A model generated the notes under the pieces. The model worked only from the letters and a program-made list of their open reading frames with translations. It was not told the origin of the DNA and searched no databases. DNA of 63,469 bases from the NCBI GenBank assembly GCA_002427105.1, contig DIPM01000026.1, positions 1 to 63,469 on the forward strand, written 5' to 3'. This DNA comes from Marinilabiliaceae bacterium UBA5488 (GTDB taxonomy: Bacteria; Bacteroidota; Bacteroidia; Bacteroidales; Marinilabiliaceae). The translations under genes were made by a program, and so were the position numbers. Shown here in pieces: positions 16,044 through 25,091 of this stretch (positions are counted from its first letter, which is position 1; the number at the start of each line of letters is the position of its first letter).

Positions 16044-17429
16044 ATGAATATTTCTGAACAAGATATAGGCTTTATAAAACTGTTTGATAGCAACAGGAGT
16101 TTTATCGAGGAGCATGCATCGCCCGTGGTAAATGCGGAGCGGGAAAAGGCATACGCTGCTTTTTCCGCCAAGGGCATGCCTCGCCCAAAGACGGAGGCTT
16201 ACAAATATACCAATCTGCTGCCATGGTTTAAGGCAGAACATACCCAGGCTTTTTCCCTGAATGGTGAATGGGAGAGGGTTGTTGAATCGTTTCAATGCAA
16301 TGTGAATGAGCTTGATTCATATACTATTTATACTGTTAACGGGCGTTACTGCGACAGTGGAAAGAATGGCACTTTGCCCGATGGGATAGTAGTCGGCAGC
16401 TTTGCGGAACTATCGAAAGAGTATCCGGAGCTTATGGAGAAGCATTACGGATCGCTGGCTGATGTTGAAAGTGACGGATTTGTAGCTCTTAACAGTATGT
16501 TTGCTATCGATGGGGTTTTTGTCTATGTGCCCAAAAACAAGGTTCTTGAAAAACCCTTGCAGATAATAAATATACTTAGCGGCGACAGGGATTTGATGAT
16601 AAATCAACGCAACCTGATAGTGGTGGAAGAAAACGCTCAGGCGAGGGTCTTGTTTTGCGATCATACGGCTTCCAATATGCGTTTTGTTGTAAATAGCGTT
16701 ACCGAGGGCTTTGTTGCCGAATCGGGCATGCTCGATTTCTACAATTTGCAAAATCAGCATAACGGCACCGTTATGCTTGGCGGCTATTACTTCGATCAGG
16801 AAAGCAGGTCGCTGCTCAATGCCAATTATTTCACTCTGCATACGGGCATCACCCGCAATAATATTTATGCTCGTTTGAATGGTGCAAAGGCCGAAAATCA
16901 TGTCTCAGGCTTGTATGTGATAGATAAGAATCAGCATGTTGACAATTTTACTTTTATCGACCATGCTGTGGCCGACTGCGAGAGTAACGAGCTGTTTAAA
17001 GGGGTAATGGATGACGCCAGTACCGGAGCTTTTACGGGGCGAATAATGGTGGCTCCTGATGCACAGCGTACTAACGCCTATCAATCCAACAACAATCTTC
17101 TTCTTACCAATAGCGCTAAAATTAATACTCGTCCTCAGCTTGAGATTTATGCTGATGATGTGAAATGTAGCCATGGCGCTACGGTAGGTCAGCTTGATGA
17201 AGAGGCTATGTTTTATTTGCGGGCACGCGGTATAAGTAAGGAAGAGGCCAATATCCTGCTTATGTTTGCCTTTGCTTACCAGGTTATTGAGAAGATTAAT
17301 GTTCCGGCATTAAAAGATCAGATTCGCGAACTTGTAGAAAAGCGTTTTCGCGGTGAGTTGGATAAATGCGACTCCTGCGTAGTTTGTGGTCAAATAGGAG
17401 TGCAACAGCTCCAAACAGAGAGCAGATGA
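16044..17429 (+). CDS. sufD: SufD, SufBC2D complex subunit
   Basis: Encodes 461 residues, slightly longer than most SufD proteins. It is a beta-helix paralogue of SufB that pairs with it in SufBC2D and is needed for iron entry. The core shows VFVYVPKNKVLEKPLQI, FTGRIMVAPDAQ and, near the C terminus, CSHGATVGQLDEEAMFYL, where the His of CSHGATVG is the conserved functional residue. The stop overlaps the sufS start by 4 nt (ATGA), so the two are translationally coupled. Confidence 0.95.
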   Translation: MNISEQDIGFIKLFDSNRSFIEEHASPVVNAEREKAYAAFSAKGMPRPKTEAYKYTNLLPWFKAEHTQAFSLNGEWERVVESFQCNVNELDSYTIYTVNGRYCDSGKNGTLPDGIVVGSFAELSKEYPELMEKHYGSLADVESDGFVALNSMFAIDGVFVYVPKNKVLEKPLQIINILSGDRDLMINQRNLIVVEENAQARVLFCDHTASNMRFVVNSVTEGFVAESGMLDFYNLQNQHNGTVMLGGYYFDQESRSLLNANYFTLHTGITRNNIYARLNGAKAENHVSGLYVIDKNQHVDNFTFIDHAVADCESNELFKGVMDDASTGAFTGRIMVAPDAQRTNAYQSNNNLLLTNSAKINTRPQLEIYADDVKCSHGATVGQLDEEAMFYLRARGISKEEANILLMFAFAYQVIEKINVPALKDQIRELVEKRFRGELDKCDSCVVCGQIGVQQLQTESR

Positions 17430-18646
17430 GTTATTCTATCGAATCTGTCCGTAAAGATTTCCCTATATTAAGTCGCTCGGTCAACGGGCGGCCTTTGGTG
17501 TATTTTGACAACGGAGCGACTTCGCAGACACCGATTCCTGTAGTTGAAGCGATGAATCGTGTCTATTATGAGTACAACAGTAATATTCACCGCGGGGTTC
17601 ATACCCTGAGCAATATTGGCACCGAGGCATTTGAAAATGTGCGGAAGCAAGTTGCCGGTTTTATCAATGCTGCCAAAGTTGAGGAGGTGATTTTTACTAA
17701 GGGCACTACCGAGTCCATTAATCTTCTGGCTTATTCCTTTGGAGAAAGCTTCCTTAAAGCCGGCGACGAAATTATTATCTCGGGTATGGAGCATCACTCT
17801 AATATCGTACCCTGGCATCTCCTTCAAAAAAGAAAGAATATTATTATCAGGGTAATCCCTGTGTTGGATGACGGTTCTTTGGACATGGAAGCCTACAAAG
17901 CTCTTCTTTCGGATAAAACCAAGCTGCTGTCGATTACTCATGTAAGCAATGTGTTGGGCACCATTAATCCTGTTAAAGAAATGGTGGAGTTGGCTCATAA
18001 ATATTCTGTTCCGGTATTGATAGACGGGGCGCAGGGTATTCATCACGAAGAGGTGGATGTTCAGGATTTAGACTGTGATTTTTACGTTTTTTCAGGCCAT
18101 AAAATGTATGGACCAACCGGTACAGGGGTGCTTTATGGTAAGGAAAAGTGGCTGACGGAGATGGAGCCCTGGCAAGGTGGTGGGGAAATGATTAAAACGG
18201 TAACGCTTGAAAAGAGTACTTTTAATGATATTCCCTATAAATTCGAGGCTGGTACGCCCGATTACGTGGGGGTTATTGGCCTGGGTGCTGCTATTGACTA
18301 TATAAACGGTATTGGCCTCGATGCTATCCGCGAATATGAAAGGGAGCTTTATACTTATGCTTTTGATCGTCTTTCTTCCATCAGCAAACTCACTATTTAC
18401 GGCACTGCCCCGCACAGAGGCAGTCTGATATCTTTTCTTCTTAAGGACATTCATCCCTTCGATGCCGGCACCCTCCTTGACAAAATGGGAATAGCAGTCC
18501 GCACCGGGCATCACTGTGCCCAGCCGCTGATGGACAGATTTTCTATTCCCGGCACTGTCAGAGCGTCTTTCGGACTTTACAACACAAAGGAAGAAGTTGA
18601 TATATTGATTGATGGTTTGGCAAAAGTGCGTCAACTGTTTGCTTAA
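17426..18646 (+). CDS. sufS: cysteine desulfurase SufS
   Basis: Encodes 406 residues from the ATG that overlaps the sufD stop (ATGA); an earlier in-frame start would sit inside sufD. SufS is a PLP enzyme that removes sulfur from cysteine as an enzyme persulfide. Lys226 in FSGHKMYGP is the expected PLP Schiff-base residue and Cys364 in RTGHHCAQPLM the persulfide-carrying residue. The short loop around that Cys is typical of the group II (SufS/CsdA) type that needs a SufE partner, and sufE follows. Confidence 0.96.
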   Translation: MSYSIESVRKDFPILSRSVNGRPLVYFDNGATSQTPIPVVEAMNRVYYEYNSNIHRGVHTLSNIGTEAFENVRKQVAGFINAAKVEEVIFTKGTTESINLLAYSFGESFLKAGDEIIISGMEHHSNIVPWHLLQKRKNIIIRVIPVLDDGSLDMEAYKALLSDKTKLLSITHVSNVLGTINPVKEMVELAHKYSVPVLIDGAQGIHHEEVDVQDLDCDFYVFSGHKMYGPTGTGVLYGKEKWLTEMEPWQGGGEMIKTVTLEKSTFNDIPYKFEAGTPDYVGVIGLGAAIDYINGIGLDAIREYERELYTYAFDRLSSISKLTIYGTAPHRGSLISFLLKDIHPFDAGTLLDKMGIAVRTGHHCAQPLMDRFSIPGTVRASFGLYNTKEEVDILIDGLAKVRQLFA

Positions 18647-18693
18647 GGCTCAAAAAATGGTGAAATTTGTCGCCTTATTTAATTAAGAGAGAA

Positions 18694-19122
18694 ATGACCA
18701 TTATTGAGGTACAAAATGAGATAGTTGAGGAGTTTTCCATGCTTAGTGAATGGATGGATCGCTACTCTCTGTTAATAGAATTAGGTAATGAGCTTGAAGG
18801 CTTTCATGAAGAGCATCGCACAGATCAGAATTTGATTGAAGGCTGTCAGAGCAGGGTGTGGCTATATGCCCGTGAAGAGGGAGGTAAGATTTATTTTGAG
18901 GCAGATAGCGACGCGATAATCGTAAAAGGCATTGTTGCACTTCTTATACGCGTGATGAACGGTCGTACTCCTTCAGAATTATTGGAATCCGAGCTTTTCT
19001 TTATCGATAAGATTAGTCTTAAGGAACATCTTTCGCCAACGCGCTCAAATGGGCTGGTGGCAATGGTTAAGCAGATGAAAATGTTTGCCCTGGCATACAA
19101 AACAAAGATGGAAAATCAATAA
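18694..19122 (+). CDS. sufE: sulfur acceptor SufE
   Basis: Encodes 142 residues from ATG 18694, preceded by a purine-rich AAGAGAG; an upstream TTG is unlikely. SufE takes the persulfide from SufS and hands it to SufB. Cys51 in IEGCQSRVW is the acceptor, at the same position as in E. coli SufE. It is the last gene of the tight sufBCDSE group; the SufT-like gene follows after 79 bp. Confidence 0.95.
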   Translation: MTIIEVQNEIVEEFSMLSEWMDRYSLLIELGNELEGFHEEHRTDQNLIEGCQSRVWLYAREEGGKIYFEADSDAIIVKGIVALLIRVMNGRTPSELLESELFFIDKISLKEHLSPTRSNGLVAMVKQMKMFALAYKTKMENQ

Positions 19123-19201
19123 GTGGATAAACAACTCTTCTTTTGTTTGGTTATTATCTTATAGTTATTTTTCATTTGTGTAATTAATAAAATGCGCTAT
19201 C

Positions 19202-19519
19202 ATGGCAAACGAGTTTTTGAGTAAAGAGGCGGATATTATCGACGCGCTTAAAACAATATACGACCCCGAAATTCCTGTTAATATCTACGACTTGGGATTG
19301 ATATACGAGGTTGATGTAAATGATGAGGGGCGGGTGCGTATAGTGATGACTTTAACTTCACCAAACTGTCCGGTAGCTGAATCCTTGCCCGTCGAGGTTC
19401 AGGAAACTGTTGCTGATATTTCCGGCGTTACTTCTGTTGAGGTTAATATGACTTTCGACCCGCCATGGGATCGGGATATGCTCTCTGACGAGGCTTTGCT
19501 GGAATTAGGACTGCTTTAG
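19202..19519 (+). CDS. SufT-like MIP18/DUF59 Fe-S assembly protein
   Basis: Encodes 105 residues of the DUF59 (FeS_assembly_P, MIP18) family: DPEIPVNIYDLGLIYEV at the start, then MTLTSPNCPVAESLP with the conserved Cys, and FDPPWDRDMLSDEAL at the end. Relatives (SufT, PaaD-like, CIA2) help to deliver Fe-S clusters to target proteins. It sits directly after sufBCDSE and 2 nt before queG, itself a 4Fe-4S enzyme, which supports a role in cluster delivery. Confidence 0.9.
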   Translation: MANEFLSKEADIIDALKTIYDPEIPVNIYDLGLIYEVDVNDEGRVRIVMTLTSPNCPVAESLPVEVQETVADISGVTSVEVNMTFDPPWDRDMLSDEALLELGLL

Positions 19520-19521
19520 GC

Positions 19522-20460
19522 ATGTCGCTGATTAAGGAATATATAGCTGAGGGGATTCGCCGAAAAGCCTCTGAGCTTGGTTTTGCAGAAGTCGGGTTTT
19601 CTCCTGCCACTGAGCTAGTGGAAGACAAAGAGCGGCTTAGGGCCTGGCTGGCCAAAGGTTATTCAGCCGGAATGAGCTATATGTCCAATTATTTTGATAA
19701 GCGTACGGATCCCTCGCTCCTGGTGGAAGGTTCATTGTCGGTTATTTCGCTATTACACAGCTACAAGCCGACGGAGAGCCCGCTTTCGGAGCATGCGCCT
19801 AAAATTTCACGCTATGCTTATGGCAAAGATTATCATGATGTAATACGAAGAAAACTTTCCGAATTATTTTCCTTTATACGCGATGAATACTATCCCGCAC
19901 TGGAAGGTCGCTTCTTCGTGGATTCGGCGCCCTTGCTCGAGCGTGCTTTGGCAGTTAAATCAGGCTTGGGTTGGATAGGTAAAAATAGCATGTTGATTAA
20001 CAGGCGCCTGGGCTCCTATGTCTTCCTGTCTGAAATATTAGTTAACATTGAGCTTCCCTATAATGAGGGCGGCATGATTGACAGATGCGGCGGCTGCACA
20101 TATTGCATAGATGCTTGTCCCACCGCGGCTATTTTGCCAGGCAGGGTGATTGATGGCAATCGTTGTATTTCCTATCTCACCATTGAAAATAAGGATGATA
20201 TCCCGCTTGAGTTTAAAGGAAAACTAAAGGGTTGGACTTTTGGCTGTGATATATGCCAGGAGGTTTGCCCCTGGAATCGCAAGGCTCCTGATAGCGATGA
20301 GCCCGAGTTTAGACCTTCTGCCGCTTTGCTTGCAATGAACCGGGAGAAGTGGGAGGTACTTAGCCGGGAAGGTTTTTCCGAGCTCTTCAAAGGCTCGGCC
20401 GTAAAGCGAGCTAAATATACAGGATGGATCCGCAACTATAAGTTTGTTGTTGAACCTTAG
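19522..20460 (+). CDS. queG: epoxyqueuosine reductase QueG
   Basis: Encodes 312 residues. QueG carries out the last step of queuosine synthesis, reducing epoxyqueuosine in tRNA with cobalamin and two 4Fe-4S clusters. The cluster ligands are clear: CGGCTYCIDACPT and CDICQEVCPWN, and the family motif DSAPLLERALA-KSGLGWIGKNS precedes them. Length is shorter than E. coli QueG (about 380) because the C-terminal HEAT-like tail is missing, as in many Bacteroidota. It overlaps no gene but starts 2 nt after the SufT-like stop. Confidence 0.95.
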   Translation: MSLIKEYIAEGIRRKASELGFAEVGFSPATELVEDKERLRAWLAKGYSAGMSYMSNYFDKRTDPSLLVEGSLSVISLLHSYKPTESPLSEHAPKISRYAYGKDYHDVIRRKLSELFSFIRDEYYPALEGRFFVDSAPLLERALAVKSGLGWIGKNSMLINRRLGSYVFLSEILVNIELPYNEGGMIDRCGGCTYCIDACPTAAILPGRVIDGNRCISYLTIENKDDIPLEFKGKLKGWTFGCDICQEVCPWNRKAPDSDEPEFRPSAALLAMNREKWEVLSREGFSELFKGSAVKRAKYTGWIRNYKFVVEP

Positions 20461-20496
20461 TTTTTGAACTGCCTTATTATTCTAAAAAAAATAACT

Positions 20497-20504
20497 TAGC
20501 TTTG
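20497..20504 (+). promoter_or_regulatory. -7 element (TAGCTTTG) upstream of the GSCFA gene
   Basis: Matches TAnnTTTG and gives a leader of about 19 nt before ATG 20530. I see no TTG at the usual spacing, so only the -7 half is supported. Confidence 0.35.
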
Positions 20505-20529
20505 TAATTGAACAAAGTTTCAGTCTCTT

Positions 20530-21549
20530 ATGCAGAACAATCTATTTAGAACTCCTGTCTCTGTTGAAAAAGCTGCCGAGCTGATACCGCTTGGCTCTCC
20601 TCTCTTATTTACCGGTTCTTGTTTTGCTGATAATATTGGTCAGCGCATGGTCGATGCTCGCTTTCCGGCCCTTGTTAATCCCTTTGGGGTGCTTTATAAT
20701 CCTGTGTCGGTGGCCGATGCTTTGGATTCAATTATGGATTTGAATTATGTAAGCGAAGAAGATTTAGTTGAGCGGAATGGTTTGTGGCATAGCTTTATGC
20801 ATCATGGGCGCTTCAGCTCTCCCGATGCTTCAAGCACCGTGAGAAGTATAAATGATGCAATAATAGAGGCTCATGATTTTTTGCAGGACGCTGAATTTCT
20901 GTTTATCACTTTTGGAAGCGCCTTTGTTTATGAGCATAAGCTCTTGCAAAAGGTGGTAGCCAACTGCCATAAGTTTCCGGGTGGGGATTTTGAGCCTTAT
21001 ATGCTTGAACCCGATGAGCTTGTTGAGATTTGGAAGGATCTTATAGTTCGTCTTAGAGTTTTTAATCCCGGGCTTAAGATTATTTTCACGGTAAGTCCGG
21101 TGCGTCATCTGAAAGATGGCGCTCATGGCAATCAGTTGAGCAAGGCCGTCTTGCTTCTTGGAATTGATAAACTGCTTGCACTCTTTGAAAAGCTTGATTA
21201 TTTCCCTGCCTATGAGATAGTCGTGGACGAGCTGCGCGATTACCGCTTTTATGATAAGGGAATGACACATCCTGACAGTGTCGCGGTAGATTATATTATG
21301 AGCCGTTTTTGCGAAAGCCGTTTAAGCCGGGAGGCACAAAACTATTATAAGGAGGTATCAAAAATTACCAGAGCAAGGGAGCATCGCGCATCCGGTCACA
21401 ACACCCCGGCTTATCGTCAGTTTGTAAGTCGTACTCTGGCCGATATACATGACTTGTCTATCCGTTATCCTGCTGCATTGCTTGAACAAGACAGGCAATG
21501 GTTTCAATCCATATTGGAGCACTTGGATGATGATGAAAACGCAGGATAA
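20530..21549 (+). CDS. GSCFA-family protein (SGNH-like)
   Basis: Encodes 339 residues. The name-giving motif appears as LLFTGSCFADNIGQRM, followed by NPFGVLYNPVSV and FMHHGRFSSPDA, which place it in the GSCFA family. Members have an SGNH/GDSL-like fold with the Ser in GSCF and are thought to be esterase- or acyltransferase-like, but no substrate is established. It has no signal peptide. The following 289 bp to the debranching enzyme are A+T-rich, with no gene seen. Confidence 0.88.
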   Translation: MQNNLFRTPVSVEKAAELIPLGSPLLFTGSCFADNIGQRMVDARFPALVNPFGVLYNPVSVADALDSIMDLNYVSEEDLVERNGLWHSFMHHGRFSSPDASSTVRSINDAIIEAHDFLQDAEFLFITFGSAFVYEHKLLQKVVANCHKFPGGDFEPYMLEPDELVEIWKDLIVRLRVFNPGLKIIFTVSPVRHLKDGAHGNQLSKAVLLLGIDKLLALFEKLDYFPAYEIVVDELRDYRFYDKGMTHPDSVAVDYIMSRFCESRLSREAQNYYKEVSKITRAREHRASGHNTPAYRQFVSRTLADIHDLSIRYPAALLEQDRQWFQSILEHLDDDENAG

Positions 21550-21838
21550 TTAATTTGATATTATCAAGCCATAATCGTTTAAATTACTCTTATTCTTTTC
21601 TATAAGATTGTTTTATAATCGTTAATTCCTTTTGAATGCCGTGTTTTTTTTACTAAATTAACCGAACTTTGTCATTCAAAATTCAATCACTAATTTGGTT
21701 TTATTTAATGATTAATTGAGTATTGATAGCTGATAAGCCGTGCGTTTGTGCTGAAGAAGGGTAGAATGAAGGCGTGCACCTTATTATTGCTGTAGTTCAG
21801 TAGTGTTTGCATTCATCTAAGTAATTATATAATTCAGT

Positions 21839-23776
21839 ATGACCTATTTAAGCCTAGACAAAACTAAACTAGTAAATCTGGAATACTCCCTGCTTCGGGA
21901 GGTGATACGCACAAATCGTGCGGGTTCCTATTCCAGCACTACGGTTGTGGGGTGTAATACGCGAAAATACCACGGCATGTTGGTATGCCCCATTGAGCAT
22001 TTTAACGGCGGCCGCTTTGTGCTGCTTTCATCACTTGATATATCATTAATCCAACATCAACAGGTCTTTAATCTTGGTATTCATAAATACCAGGGAAGTC
22101 ATTACGAGCCAAAGGGCCATAAGTACATGACGGAATTTGAGATGGAAGTGACCCCTAAACGTATATACCGGGTGGGAGGTATGCTTCTGAGCGTTGAGCA
22201 GTTAATGGTTGAATCGGAAGAGCAGGTCTTGTTAAAAGTTACCCTTGAAGATGCTCATTCTCCCACACTTATCCGCTTTAAACCATTTTTAGCTTTTAGA
22301 AGCATTCATGACCTTACTCAACAAAACATGGTCGCAAATACGCGTTATCAGAATGTTGAAAGAGGTATAAAGATTAAAATGTACGAAGGCTTTCCCTTCC
22401 TTCACATGCAAACCAGTAAGGAGAATGAGTTTTTGGCTATGCCCGACTGGTACAGGGGCATAGAATATACCAAAGAGCAAAATCGCGGATATCCCTTTAA
22501 GGAGGATCTTTTTTCGCCCGGCTATTTCGAGATGAAAATTGATAAAGGGGAGTCCATAATATTCTCTGCCGCTACTTCTGAAATCAAGCCCAATGGCTTA
22601 AAAGCTAAATATACCCGCGAAATAAATAAGCGCATCCCGCGTGATACCCTGCTTAATAACCTGCTCAATTCGACCGAGCAATTTATCCAGAAGCGTAAGG
22701 GAAGAATCAAGCTTGTGGCAGGATATCACTGGTATCATGAAAGATTACGTGATACGCTGGTTGCTTTGCCCGGCTTAATGGCATATCAGACTAACCGTGA
22801 GCCATATTTAAGTATTCTGGACTATGCTATTGAAGAAATCAGACGTATTTATATTGCTGAGAATAATATAGGGCTGCGACCCGACGCCAAGGATATTGAC
22901 GTCCCTCTGTGGCTGTTTTATACTATCCAGGAAATTGAGCATATGTTTCCGGAGATGGACGTATGTAAGAAGTACAGTAAGGTGATGATAGAGATTATTC
23001 AGCACTATATGAGGCTTAAAGACGGCTGCGTAAGAATCACCGAGTCGGGACTTCTTTATGCTAAGGTTGATGGTAAGCCGCTTACATGGATGGACGCTGT
23101 AGTTGACGGAAAGCCCGTAACCTGGCGACCGGGACTCGCCGTTGAAGTCAATGCTTTATGGTATAATGCACTTTGCTGTTTTGTAGAACATTGCAGTAAA
23201 CAGGCTGGAGTTGATCCCGGTGATATAGTAGAGCTTACTGAAAAAGTAAGGGAATCTTTCGTAAATACTTTCTGGAATGAGGAGGGAGGATACCTCTTCG
23301 ATTATGTTGACGGAGAATATCGCGATGCCGCAATTCGGCCAAATCAGGTTCTGGCTGCATCTCTCCGACACTCACCTTTATCAACGGAACAGAAAAAAGC
23401 AGTTATTGATGTTCTGAAAAAGGAGCTCTTAACTCCAAAGGGATTAAGAACCTTGTCGCCTTCCGACCCCCAATACAAAGGAGTAATTGAAGGACCGCAA
23501 TCTCAGCGTGATGTTGCCAAACATCAGGGCTCTGTATTTCCTTGGCTGTCAGCGTTTTTTGCCGATGGTTATCTGAGTATTCACAAACGTGGAGGTTTGC
23601 CCTTTATTAAGAATATGATTGATGATTTTGAAGAGGAGATGGGTAACCACTGCATAAGCACCATATCGGAGTATTTTAACGGCACTCCCCCTCACCTGGG
23701 CAAGGGCGCTGTTAGTATGGCCTGGAATGTTGCCGCTGTAATTAAGATCATTAATCTAATTGAAAAATACAATTAA
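21839..23776 (+). CDS. glycogen debranching enzyme (amylo-alpha-1,6-glucosidase, GH133-like)
   Basis: Encodes 645 residues. An N-terminal beta-sandwich domain (TTVVGCNTRKYHGMLV) leads to a GH15/GH133-type (alpha/alpha)6 barrel with RPDAKDIDVPLWLFY, RPNQVLAASLRHSPL and GPQSQRDVAKHQGSVFPWL. It hydrolyses alpha-1,6 branch residues of glycogen. No signal peptide, so it acts in the cytoplasm. It is the first of three tightly packed genes (GH133, GT4, GH57), with 3 bp to the next gene. Confidence 0.9.
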   Translation: MTYLSLDKTKLVNLEYSLLREVIRTNRAGSYSSTTVVGCNTRKYHGMLVCPIEHFNGGRFVLLSSLDISLIQHQQVFNLGIHKYQGSHYEPKGHKYMTEFEMEVTPKRIYRVGGMLLSVEQLMVESEEQVLLKVTLEDAHSPTLIRFKPFLAFRSIHDLTQQNMVANTRYQNVERGIKIKMYEGFPFLHMQTSKENEFLAMPDWYRGIEYTKEQNRGYPFKEDLFSPGYFEMKIDKGESIIFSAATSEIKPNGLKAKYTREINKRIPRDTLLNNLLNSTEQFIQKRKGRIKLVAGYHWYHERLRDTLVALPGLMAYQTNREPYLSILDYAIEEIRRIYIAENNIGLRPDAKDIDVPLWLFYTIQEIEHMFPEMDVCKKYSKVMIEIIQHYMRLKDGCVRITESGLLYAKVDGKPLTWMDAVVDGKPVTWRPGLAVEVNALWYNALCCFVEHCSKQAGVDPGDIVELTEKVRESFVNTFWNEEGGYLFDYVDGEYRDAAIRPNQVLAASLRHSPLSTEQKKAVIDVLKKELLTPKGLRTLSPSDPQYKGVIEGPQSQRDVAKHQGSVFPWLSAFFADGYLSIHKRGGLPFIKNMIDDFEEEMGNHCISTISEYFNGTPPHLGKGAVSMAWNVAAVIKIINLIEKYN

Positions 23777-23779
23777 AAT

Positions 23780-25072
23780 ATGAGGGTACTCATGTTTGGG
23801 TGGGAATTCCCTCCCCATATATCGGGCGGGCTGGGTACAGCCTGCTACGGATTAACAAGAGGTCTGTCACACATACCCGGGGTTCAGGTTCTCTTTGTAG
23901 TTCCTAAGGCTCATGGTGATGAAGACCGGTCGGCCATACGCCTGGTTGGTGCTAATCAGGTGCCTGTTAAGCATCGCACTCTGCAGTTAAAGCACTTTAG
24001 CCGGACTCTCGACTACATAGAAGTAGGTTCAAAGCTGGTTCCCTATATGGATCCGGAAGAGTACTGGAGGCATACAGTTGCTGAGAATTTCAAACAGTTG
24101 GCGCTTCTTAACACCAATACTGAAGGTCTGGTGGAGTTCTCGGGTAAATATGGAGCAGATCTTTTAAGGGAAATAAGGGACTACGCCCTTGTTGCAAATG
24201 TAATAGCGCAAGACTATGCTTTTGACTTGATACATGCCCACGACTGGCTTACCTATCCGGCAGGGATTGCTGCCAAGGAGGCTACCGGAAAGCCTCTGGT
24301 GGTTCATGTGCATGCCACGGATTTTGACCGTAGCGGGGGGAGTGTGAATCCCGCCGTATTTGATATCGAGAAGCGCGGAATGGATGCTGCTGATATGGTT
24401 ATTACGGTTAGCAACCTGACGCGCAAAATTGTTATTGAGAAATATGGAATAAATCCCGAAAAGGTTGTGACAGTTTATAATGCTGTTGAACCTTACGAAG
24501 CATCTAGTGAGGAAGCACCTAAAAAAGGAGTGAATGAGAAGATTGTCACCTTTTTGGGACGTATTACTATGCAGAAGGGCCCCGAGTATTTTGTCGAGGC
24601 CGCCCGTCGTGTTCTCAAACGCATGGATAATGTGCGTTTCGTGATGGCAGGTAGTGGTGATATGATGGAGAGTATGATTAGGCGATGCGCCCAGCTCAAA
24701 ATATCAGACAAGTTTCACTTCACGGGCTTCTTAAAAGGGGATGATGTTTTTGATATGCTGAGAATGAGTGATTTGTATGTTATGCCCTCTGTTTCGGAGC
24801 CTTTTGGTATCAGTCCCCTTGAAGCCATGCAGAGCAACGTGCCTGTGCTGATTTCTTATCAGTCGGGCGTTTCCGAGATATTGACCTACGCGATTAAGAC
24901 AAATTTTTGGGATGTTGATGCTATGGCCGACGCCATTTATGGTGTGCTTAATTATGGGGGCATGTCAAAGATGTTTGTAACCCATGGTAAGCAGGAGGTT
25001 GATAATTTAAAATGGGATAATTCGGCACTTCATGTAAAACAGGTTTACGATAAAGTTTTAGGTAGTCATTAA
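23780..25072 (+). CDS. GT4-family glycosyltransferase (glycogen-synthase-like)
   Basis: Encodes 430 residues with two Rossmann-type domains. The N-terminal MFGWEFPPHISGGLGTACYG has the GGLG-type donor loop, LIHAHDWLTYPAG closes the first domain, and EPFGISPLEAM carries the E-x7-E-like motif of GT4 retaining transferases. It is likely to add glucose to alpha-glucan or make an alpha-glucan primer, given that it lies between debranching enzyme and GH57 genes. The exact donor and acceptor cannot be read from sequence. Confidence 0.85.
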   Translation: MRVLMFGWEFPPHISGGLGTACYGLTRGLSHIPGVQVLFVVPKAHGDEDRSAIRLVGANQVPVKHRTLQLKHFSRTLDYIEVGSKLVPYMDPEEYWRHTVAENFKQLALLNTNTEGLVEFSGKYGADLLREIRDYALVANVIAQDYAFDLIHAHDWLTYPAGIAAKEATGKPLVVHVHATDFDRSGGSVNPAVFDIEKRGMDAADMVITVSNLTRKIVIEKYGINPEKVVTVYNAVEPYEASSEEAPKKGVNEKIVTFLGRITMQKGPEYFVEAARRVLKRMDNVRFVMAGSGDMMESMIRRCAQLKISDKFHFTGFLKGDDVFDMLRMSDLYVMPSVSEPFGISPLEAMQSNVPVLISYQSGVSEILTYAIKTNFWDVDAMADAIYGVLNYGGMSKMFVTHGKQEVDNLKWDNSALHVKQVYDKVLGSH

Positions 25073-25091
25073 TATTAAAAAAGATACATCT